Positions 1 to 5,461 of a stretch of DNA of 10,736 bases are shown here, one piece after another; positions within the stretch are counted from its first letter, which is position 1, and the number at the start of each line of letters is the position of its first letter. The DNA is from Bacteroidales bacterium. GTDB taxonomy: Bacteria; Bacteroidota; Bacteroidia; Bacteroidales; UBA932. The stretch covers positions 1 to 10,736 of the forward strand of contig JAFZMA010000111.1 in NCBI GenBank assembly GCA_017551215.1, given 5' to 3'. Both the position numbers and the translations under genes were made by a program. A model generated the notes under the pieces. It was not told the origin of the DNA and searched no databases. It was given only the letters and a program-made list of their open reading frames with translations.

Positions 1-1
1 C

Positions 2-487
2 CACAGCGAAAAATCCAATGCCTGCAAACCAACTACAGCACAGGGCAAGGGAGATGTGGAAATCCCTGAGCCAAAGCGTGAAATAGACAAGCGTGCCCTT
101 TTCCCGAGTGCGGACAACAAGAAAGACACCAAGGCCGCCCAGACCGCAGAAAAGGTTGAAAACGACCTCAAGGCCGGCCACTCCAAAGGCAACACGGACA
201 GCGGCAAGCTCAACGGCATTCCGTCCGTTAAACTGGAAGGCCGCTCAACCCTTGGCTCCCTTCCGCTCCCGGCCTATACCGTAAATGAAAGCGGAACGGT
301 TGTGGTAAAAATCATCGTCAACGAAAAGGGAGAAGTAACCAACGCCATCCCAGGCCAGAAGGGCACAACCACCAACAATTCAACTCTCTGGAACGCAGCC
401 AAGCAGGCCGCCCTGAAAGCCCGCTTCTCCCCATCCGACGCCCCAACTCAGGTCGGCTACATCACCTACATCTTCACCCTGAAATAA
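2..487 (+). CDS. TonB-family energy transducer, C-terminal part (5'-truncated)
   Basis: The reading frame is open from base 2 and ends at TAA 485-487, leaving 161 visible residues; the start lies left of the window. The last 80 or so residues fit the TonB C-terminal domain of the Bacteroidota type: GRSTLGSLPLPAY, then GTVVVKIIVNEKGEV, then LWNAAKQAALKARF, ending in YITYIFTLK. The preceding Lys/Glu/Asp/Pro-rich stretch (about residues 1-75) looks like the flexible linker that spans the periplasm. In this family an N-terminal membrane helix, outside the window here, works with ExbB/ExbD, and the C-terminal domain contacts the TonB box of outer-membrane receptors. GTG at 56 is an internal valine codon, not a start. 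The gene converges on the M64 peptidase gene with only 3 bases between the stop codons. I am confident of the family; which receptors it serves cannot be told. Confidence 0.85.
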   Translation, partial: HSEKSNACKPTTAQGKGDVEIPEPKREIDKRALFPSADNKKDTKAAQTAEKVENDLKAGHSKGNTDSGKLNGIPSVKLEGRSTLGSLPLPAYTVNESGTVVVKIIVNEKGEVTNAIPGQKGTTTNNSTLWNAAKQAALKARFSPSDAPTQVGYITYIFTLK

Positions 488-490
488 ATC

Positions 491-1894
491 CTACTCGGCG
501 ATAGAGACAGTGTGGTAATCTATCATACGGGAGATGGCGCGGCGGCAGACCGGGCAGAAGAGAGGGTATGAGTTATCCCTCATCCTGCAGGTCGGGAACG
601 GGCGGTAGATGCCTTCAGAGAGATAGCCGCCACCTTCGTAGATACCAACCTTGTAGTCTGATTCTATCAGCGTGGAGTATGCAGGCAGTTTCTGGTCTGC
701 CTTTGTAACCACCTCAAAATCTTCATAGTTTCCCGTTCCGATATGGATCTTCGGCTGGTTCTTCTTGGACTTTTTGCCTTTCTTTGGCTCAGGAGTATTT
801 TTGAAAGCATTGTCCATCAGATCCTGCCACTTGGACTGAAAACCTACCAGAGTGGTGATATTTGGTTCCCAAGGCTCTACTTTGAGGTCATACTGGTCTG
901 TGCCGTCATCGTAGAAATACTCGTCTGCAAGGGCTCCGAAACTGTGTCCGAATTCGTGTACCACAACAGGCATAGCCCATTTGTTGTGGGCTGCTGTAAG
1001 GACGTAGGAATTAAGGATGCCTCCACCGCCGTAATTATCTGTATTTGCAAGAATTATGATGTGCTCATACGGAACGCTGGCAAGGGCATCGTGCAGGTCA
1101 AAAAGATGAAGCGTGGTAAGATAGCGATCCATATAGAACGTGCTGAAACTGGAAGAAAAAGCGGTCTGCTTCCACTCGTTTTTCAGCGGAATGCTCACTC
1201 CGCTATCCTTGCTTTCCACCGGAACCGCAATGAAATTAAGCTTATCCGCATTGCCCTTGAATGGCTCGTAACTCAATATCTGGTCTGCAGTCTCTTTTGC
1301 ATCGCGATAGAAAACCTCCATTCCCTCTTTTGTATAGCCCTCTCCGACAATCGCGATGTCAATGGCTTCTCTGCTGTCTCCGCCTTTGTGCATGTAACGG
1401 CATTTGTCAAGGGTGTATGGAGATTTTACCGGACGGATGAGGATATCATCCGGATGCACGATATGGGTCACCGATGCGGTTATATTGTCTCTCTTGTCGA
1501 AAATCTGGAGCGTAACGTATGCGGTTGCCTTTGGCATTGGAACCAGGTACACGTTTTCAAAAGCCTTCCTTGAATGAAGAGCCTCCGGAGTGCTTTGCCA
1601 CTCAGAGAAAAGCGTTGAAAACGAATTGCAGTACAGAACTTTGTTCGTGGCTGAATCCTTGAGAGTTATCTGACCATTGCCTCTGAGCAGGAATCTGTCC
1701 ATATTGACTGTCCTGCCCCACCATCCATCCAGCCTGCCCAGCTTTGCAAGAGAAATCTCCGTATGCGTGGCATCCCCGGAAAAGATATAGTCCAGCCTAA
1801 GCGTGCAGTCATTTCTTAAATAATCCATCGGTGAGGATAAAACCCTCAGGCTGGTCATCATAAAGATGGCAGCTGTCAATAATAACTTTCTCAT
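491..1894 (-). CDS. Secreted zinc metallopeptidase, M64 (IgA peptidase) family
   Basis: The protein has 467 residues from the ATG whose complement is 1892-1894. This start is preferred because it begins a clear signal peptide, MRKLLLTAAIFMMTSLRVLS, with likely cleavage near residue 20; the frame stays open upstream only by running into era. No lipobox cysteine is seen, so export to the periplasm or outside is inferred. The catalytic motif is HEFGH at 313-317, followed by ADEY (D324, E325), giving the zinc-binding gluzincin-like signature of MEROPS M64; which residue is the third ligand I cannot settle. The Cys-rich segment CRMRDNSYPLFCPVC (436-450) is typical of gut Bacteroidota homologues. 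Residues 20-160 fit the beta-rich N-terminal domain of the family. A lysine-rich patch (371-382) interrupts the region between the zinc motif and the Cys segment. The gene follows era by 4 bases, so it is probably cotranscribed and translationally coupled. The family is named for an IgA-cleaving enzyme, but the substrate here is unknown. Confidence 0.88.
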   Translation of the reverse strand: MRKLLLTAAIFMMTSLRVLSSPMDYLRNDCTLRLDYIFSGDATHTEISLAKLGRLDGWWGRTVNMDRFLLRGNGQITLKDSATNKVLYCNSFSTLFSEWQSTPEALHSRKAFENVYLVPMPKATAYVTLQIFDKRDNITASVTHIVHPDDILIRPVKSPYTLDKCRYMHKGGDSREAIDIAIVGEGYTKEGMEVFYRDAKETADQILSYEPFKGNADKLNFIAVPVESKDSGVSIPLKNEWKQTAFSSSFSTFYMDRYLTTLHLFDLHDALASVPYEHIIILANTDNYGGGGILNSYVLTAAHNKWAMPVVVHEFGHSFGALADEYFYDDGTDQYDLKVEPWEPNITTLVGFQSKWQDLMDNAFKNTPEPKKGKKSKKNQPKIHIGTGNYEDFEVVTKADQKLPAYSTLIESDYKVGIYEGGGYLSEGIYRPFPTCRMRDNSYPLFCPVCRRAISRMIDYHTVSIAE

Positions 1895-1898
1895 AAAC

Positions 1899-2837
1899 CT
1901 ATTGTATATAGCCGAAGCGTTTGAGTTCTTTCTTGTTTTCCCTCCAGGACGGGTCCACCTTAACGAAAATCTTGAGGAAGACTTTCTTCTCGAAGAAGTT
2001 TTCCATCTCCTTACGGGCCTGTGTACCAACGCGTTTTAGCGCCGCGCCTTTCTTGCCGATGATAATTCCTTTCTGGGATTCCCTCACAACATTGATAACG
2101 GCCTCTATGGAATAAAGCTCTTCTGTCTCCTGGAAGCTTTCTATGACAACCTCCGTGCAGTAAGGGATTTCCTTGGTGTAGTTTTCAAGGATTTTCTCCC
2201 GGAGAATTTCCGATGCAAAGAAGCGCAGATTCCTGTCTGTGAGCACATCGCGGTCGTACCATGCCGGCTGTTGCGGCAGCAGGGAAACTATCTTTGCAAG
2301 GAGAAGGTCCGTGTTGAATTTCTCCAGAGCGCTCATAGGCAGAATCTCGGCCTTTGGTACGAGGCCGTGCCATTTCTCCACCAAAGCCTCTATACTCTGC
2401 GATTCTAGCCGACCTTTCGCATCCTTCTTGCCTTTGGCTGACTCATCGCCGAGAAGCTTGTCTATCTTGTTTATTACGACAATCACCGGAACTGAAAGGA
2501 GGTTGAGCTTTTCCACATACTCGCGGTTCTTCTCGGAAGACTCGTAAACATCGGTGACATAGATGATTATGTCTGCGTCTCCTATGGCGGTGTCCACAAA
2601 GTTCATCATGGCCTCCTGAAGCTCGTATGAAGGTTTCAGGATGCCTGGGGTATCGGAGAAAACTATCTGGTAATCGTCTCCGTTTACGATGCCCATTATC
2701 CTGTGGCGGGTGGTTTGGGCCTTGGCGGTGACAATGGAAAGTTTCTCGCCCACAAGAGCGTTCATGAGAGTGGACTTGCCCACGTTAGGATTGCCGATTA
2801 TGTTTACAAAACCCGAGCGGTTGATTTTGTCTTCCAT
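1899..2837 (-). CDS. era: GTPase Era, ribosome assembly factor
   Basis: Era binds the 3' end of 16S rRNA and helps 30S subunit maturation. The protein has 312 residues. The start at 2837 (MEDKINRSGF) is chosen because the GTPase domain begins right after it; the frame runs upstream to 2954, but that segment lies inside the pseudouridine synthase gene. GTPase motifs are G1 GNPNVGKS (15-22), G2 TT (42-43), G3 DTPG (62-65), G4 NKID (123-126) and G5 SAL (169-171). The C-terminal KH domain carries GIIIGKKGAALKRVG (257-271), and the protein ends ELKRFGYIQ, a usual Bacteroidota end. Between G4 and the next helix there is a charged stretch (about 127-147) that seems roughly 16 residues longer than I recall in Bacteroides Era. 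The gene starts 22 bases after the rluB-like stop and ends 4 bases before the peptidase start, consistent with one operon. No strong Shine-Dalgarno sequence is visible. Confidence 0.96.
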   Translation of the reverse strand: MEDKINRSGFVNIIGNPNVGKSTLMNALVGEKLSIVTAKAQTTRHRIMGIVNGDDYQIVFSDTPGILKPSYELQEAMMNFVDTAIGDADIIIYVTDVYESSEKNREYVEKLNLLSVPVIVVINKIDKLLGDESAKGKKDAKGRLESQSIEALVEKWHGLVPKAEILPMSALEKFNTDLLLAKIVSLLPQQPAWYDRDVLTDRNLRFFASEILREKILENYTKEIPYCTEVVIESFQETEELYSIEAVINVVRESQKGIIIGKKGAALKRVGTQARKEMENFFEKKVFLKIFVKVDPSWRENKKELKRFGYIQ

Positions 2838-2859
2838 GAAACTGTCGTTCTTAATTTTT

Positions 2860-4080
2860 TTACGCGTAAGATCCCATCTTGAGGATGGCAAGTTCCTTCT
2901 CTGTAAGGAATCTCCACTGTCCCCTTCTGAGGTTCTTCTTTGTAAGTCCCGCAAAATAAACGCGGTCCAGCTTCTCTACCTTGTAGCCAAGACTCTCGAA
3001 GATTCTCCTTACAATGCGGTTGCGACCACTGTGGATTTCTATGCCCACCTGACTTTCGTCTCCGTCTATGTAAGACAGGGCGTCTGCGTTTATCATTCCG
3101 TCATCCAGGTGAATTCCCTTGAGTATCTTGTCGAAGTCTCTCTGGGACAGGTTGCTGTCCAGGAAAACATGGTAGATTTTCTTCTTGTTGTATGAAGGAT
3201 GAGTGAGTTTTTCCGTAAGGTCTCCATCGTTTGTAAGCAGCAGAACTCCAGTGGTATCCCTATCCAGACGTCCAACCGGATAAACCCTCTGGGTACACTT
3301 GCCGGCAATCAGGTCCATCACGGTCTTGCGGGCATGAGGATCGTCCGTGGTGGTAACGCAGTTCTTTGGCTTGTTCATAATGATGTAGACCTTCTCCTCT
3401 CCCTGGATAACTTTGTCGTCGAACCTTACCTCATCTGTCTGGAACACCTTGGTTCCAAGCTCTGTAATGGTCTGTCCGTTAACGGTTACCAGCCCCTGAA
3501 GTATGTATTCGTCTGCCTCTCTGCGGGAGCAGATTCCAGAATTTGCAATGAAACGGTTCAGGCGGATTCCCTCCTCCATCTTTGCCTTTGGCTTGCGAGG
3601 CTTAGGAGTATAGGCTTGCATTCGAGGCTTTCTTGCAGAAGCAACCGGCTCACGTCCTTCCAGCTGGCTTCTTACCTGCTCAAAGTCATTTCTCGTGCGC
3701 TTTCCACGAGTCTCTTTTACAGGAAGTTCTTCCCGGCGTACACTCTTGCGGAATGGAGCCTTTGAAACCTCAGCGCCTCTCGGGGAGAATGCTCTCTTTG
3801 GTGCCTCTTTGCTCCTCGGCGATGAGAACCTCTTTTTTGGTCCTTCAGTGCTTCTGGCAGCAAAACTCCTTTTAGGCCCGCCTGAAGATAACCTCTTCTT
3901 AGGGGCAGCCCCGCCTTTTGTAGCAGTGCCTCTCTTTGAGGAGAATGAACGTTTTGCTGTCGCTGAGCCAGATTTTCCTGATGCCGGTCTGTGTGCAGAT
4001 GGCTTTCTTGAAAAAGACCTTGGTGAAGATGGCTTCCTTGACCTGGAAGCTGATCTTCCTGTATTTTCTGTCCTTGCCAT
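2860..4080 (-). CDS. rluB: rRNA pseudouridine synthase, RsuA/RluB family, with long basic N-terminal tail
   Basis: This enzyme converts a uridine in rRNA to pseudouridine. The protein has 406 residues; about 168 form a Lys/Arg/Ser/Ala/Gly/Pro-rich tail before the folded part. An S4 RNA-binding domain starts at RLNRFIANSGICSRREAD (173-190). The catalytic domain contains the family motif GRLDRDTTGVLLLTNDG (270-286) with the presumed catalytic aspartate D273, and EIHSGRNRIVRRIFESLGY (348-366) near the end. RluB/RsuA enzymes of Proteobacteria lack such a long tail or carry it at the C-terminus; Bacteroidota homologues often have a basic N-terminal extension. The exact target nucleotide cannot be read from sequence, so the rluB symbol rests on family and domain layout rather than proven specificity. 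A -7 promoter box lies 22 bases upstream of the start codon. It is the first gene of the rluB-era-M64 run, so ribosome-maturation genes are grouped together. Confidence 0.9.
   Translation of the reverse strand: MARTENTGRSASRSRKPSSPRSFSRKPSAHRPASGKSGSATAKRSFSSKRGTATKGGAAPKKRLSSGGPKRSFAARSTEGPKKRFSSPRSKEAPKRAFSPRGAEVSKAPFRKSVRREELPVKETRGKRTRNDFEQVRSQLEGREPVASARKPRMQAYTPKPRKPKAKMEEGIRLNRFIANSGICSRREADEYILQGLVTVNGQTITELGTKVFQTDEVRFDDKVIQGEEKVYIIMNKPKNCVTTTDDPHARKTVMDLIAGKCTQRVYPVGRLDRDTTGVLLLTNDGDLTEKLTHPSYNKKKIYHVFLDSNLSQRDFDKILKGIHLDDGMINADALSYIDGDESQVGIEIHSGRNRIVRRIFESLGYKVEKLDRVYFAGLTKKNLRRGQWRFLTEKELAILKMGSYA
3745..3906 (-). repeat. Basic repeat block encoding APK/GPK-K-R-F motifs in the pseudouridine synthase tail
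   Basis: Within the N-terminal tail, short motifs recur every 9 to 14 residues: APKKRL (59-64), GPKRSF (68-73), GPKKRF (80-85), APKRAF (93-98) and a decayed KAPFRK (107-112). They are separated by Ser/Gly/Glu-rich spacers. The DNA is degenerate, so this is an old or protein-level repeat rather than a fresh tandem duplication. The segment is expected to be disordered and positively charged, which would suit RNA contact; that role is inferred. Confidence 0.6.
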
Positions 4081-4102
4081 TATTTCTTACTTGTTTATAG
4101 GG

Positions 4103-4110
4103 CAAAGATA
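4103..4110 (-). promoter_or_regulatory. Bacteroidota-type -7 promoter element for the rluB-era-M64 operon
   Basis: On the minus strand this reads TATCTTTG, an exact match to the Bacteroidota -7 consensus TAnnTTTG. Transcription would start about 15 bases before the start codon at 4080, giving a short leader. A convincing -33 TTTG is not seen at the expected 19-21 base spacing, which is common in these genomes. Confidence 0.6.
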
Positions 4111-4123
4111 AACTATTTTTCCT

Positions 4124-4143
4124 ACTTTTACAGCCCTAAAAGT
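4124..4143. repeat. 7-bp inverted repeat just upstream of the ABC permease start
   Basis: ACTTTTA (4124-4130) and TAAAAGT (4137-4143) are perfect inverted copies around a 6-base loop, CAGCCC. The repeat ends 7 bases before the ATG at 4151. It overlaps TACTTTTA (4123-4130), a one-mismatch candidate -7 box for the permease gene. It could be an operator or an RNA hairpin. A repeat this short and AT-rich can also occur by chance. Confidence 0.4.
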
Positions 4144-4150
4144 TAAGGGT

Positions 4151-5410
4151 ATGAGAAAGAGAAGAGTGATGATGTCGCCGCTGGTGAGGGAGAACGTGAA
4201 GGTGGCCCTGAAATCCATCAGAAGCAACAGGCTCAGAAGCGTGCTCACGATTCTGATGATTGCAATTGGCATAATGTCCCTGCTGGGAATTCTAACCGCC
4301 ACAGAAGCGCTCAAGCATCAGGTGGGAGAGAGTTTTGCCTCCATCGGGTCCCAGTCTTTTTACATCCAGGCCCAGTTCAGGGCTTCCGGGGAGAGAGAGG
4401 GCAGAATACGCAACAACCGGACTATCAGCTACTTTCAGGCCACATCCTTTAAAGAGAACTTTTCTCCGAAAGTGCCATGCATAACTTCCGTTTTCTCCAG
4501 AAACGGAGGAATGACCTTCAAGCGTGCAGACAAGAGCACCAACCCTAATTCCACCATCATCCTCAGCGATGAAGATTACGTAAACTTCAACAATCTGAGC
4601 ATCGAGAAAGGCCGTGATCTGTCTAAAAAAGATGTGCGGGATGCCGCTTTCGTGTGCGTACTAGGCAATTCCGTGGCAGCCACCCTGTTCGACAAGAACG
4701 AGAATCCTCTGGGGAGCAACATAACGGTTAACGGCAATTCCTACATGGTTGTGGGCGTTATGGGCAAATCTTCTTCCAGTGGCATGTTCAACAGCATAGA
4801 GCAGTCAGTTATAATACCGGTTACAAACGGCCGCGCCAGATTCACTGCCAACTCTTTCTCCATTGGCATACGCCCTGCCGCCGTTCAGGCAGACATGCAG
4901 GACTTGTACGCAGAGGCAGAAACCCTGTTCCGCTCCATCAGGAGGCTGTCTCCTTCAGACGCCACAGACTTTGACGTAAGTTACAACGAGACAATGGCCA
5001 AGAGCGCGGACAAAACCCTTGGAACCATCACACTGATAGCCGGCATTATAGGACTCATAACCCTGTTGGGAGCCGCTATCGGACTGATGAACATAATGCT
5101 TGTGAGCGTAAAGGAAAGAACTGCGGAAATAGGCATCAGGAAAGCAATCGGAGCGTCATCCAAGCTCATACGCCAGCAATTCCTTGTGGAATCCGTGGCC
5201 ATAGCCCAGATCGGATGCGTCATAGGCATTATTCTGGGACTTCTTGCCGGGGCCCTGGTTGCAGTGGCGATGGAGGCGCATTTTGTCACTCCTTGGTTCT
5301 GGATAATAGCCGCAGTTCTGATTTGCGTGGCCGTGGGAGTGGCAAGCGGATACCTGCCGGCAAAGAAGGCCGCACAGTTGGATCCTATAGAGGCACTCAG
5401 ATACGAATAA
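4151..5410 (+). CDS. ABC transporter permease, MacB/FtsX type
   Basis: The 419-residue protein has the standard four-helix MacB layout: a first membrane helix at about 31-52, a large extracytoplasmic MacB core domain (about 53-285), then three helices near 289-318, 346-374 and 381-401 forming the FtsX domain. The conserved cytoplasmic stretch [19 protein letters not shown] (318-336), where the permease meets its ATPase, and the terminal [13 protein letters not shown] are both present. Length matches the family. Such permeases act as mechanotransmission exporters with a separate MacB-like ATPase and often a periplasmic adaptor. Neither partner gene is in this window, so the substrate and partners are unknown; lipoprotein, peptide or drug export are all possible. 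ATG at 4151 is supported by an AAGGG purine run (4145-4149), although the gap to the ATG is only one base. A later ATG at residue 7 or 8 (bases 4169-4174) is an alternative start that would lose only the basic leader. Confidence 0.93.
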   Translation: MRKRRVMMSPLVRENVKVALKSIRSNRLRSVLTILMIAIGIMSLLGILTATEALKHQVGESFASIGSQSFYIQAQFRASGEREGRIRNNRTISYFQATSFKENFSPKVPCITSVFSRNGGMTFKRADKSTNPNSTIILSDEDYVNFNNLSIEKGRDLSKKDVRDAAFVCVLGNSVAATLFDKNENPLGSNITVNGNSYMVVGVMGKSSSSGMFNSIEQSVIIPVTNGRARFTANSFSIGIRPAAVQADMQDLYAEAETLFRSIRRLSPSDATDFDVSYNETMAKSADKTLGTITLIAGIIGLITLLGAAIGLMNIMLVSVKERTAEIGIRKAIGASSKLIRQQFLVESVAIAQIGCVIGIILGLLAGALVAVAMEAHFVTPWFWIIAAVLICVAVGVASGYLPAKKAAQLDPIEALRYE

Positions 5411-5419
5411 ACAGTATAG

Positions 5420-5446
5420 TCCGCAATTTTTGTAACTTTGTGCGGA
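5420..5446. repeat. 6-bp inverted repeat bracketing the parC promoter box
   Basis: TCCGCA (5420-5425) and TGCGGA (5441-5446) are perfect inverted copies with 15 bases between them, and the -7 element TAACTTTG lies entirely inside, touching the right arm. This layout suits an operator, or the arms of a hairpin. No T-run follows, so it is not a convincing intrinsic terminator for the permease gene. Confidence 0.45.
5433..5440 (+). promoter_or_regulatory. Bacteroidota-type -7 promoter element for parC
   Basis: TAACTTTG is an exact match to TAnnTTTG and sits 21 bases before the parC ATG, which would give a leader of about 15 bases. No clear -33 TTTG is seen at the usual spacing. It lies in the 51-base gap after the permease stop codon, so parC can be transcribed independently of the permease gene. 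Confidence 0.6.
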
Positions 5447-5461
5447 TATAAAAGAATTAAA

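Noticed and set aside
743..1573. A 276-residue open frame on the plus strand, opposite the M64 gene.
   Set aside because: It is fully antisense to a gene with a clear zinc motif and signal peptide, its composition shows no domain I recognise, and no promoter or ribosome site supports it.
1895..2029. A longer N-terminus for the M64 peptidase, starting at 2029.
   Set aside because: The extra 45 residues would overlap the end of era and bury the signal peptide; the ATG at 1894 places the signal peptide at the N-terminus.
2838..2954. A longer N-terminus for Era, starting at 2954.
   Set aside because: It would overlap the 3' end of the pseudouridine synthase gene, and Era proteins normally start just before the G1 motif, as the ATG at 2837 gives.
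3199..4111. Several plus-strand open frames of 80 to 188 residues opposite the pseudouridine synthase gene.
   Set aside because: They mirror the low-complexity tail and catalytic domain on the other strand and overlap one another; none has a motif or plausible start.
5420..5446. The inverted repeat as an intrinsic terminator of the permease gene.
   Set aside because: The 15-base loop is large, the stem is 6 bp, and the following bases are TATAAAAG rather than a T-run.
5438..5461. A TTG start for ParC, eight codons upstream of the ATG.
   Set aside because: The TTG is part of the TAACTTTG promoter box, so it should lie upstream of the transcript start.
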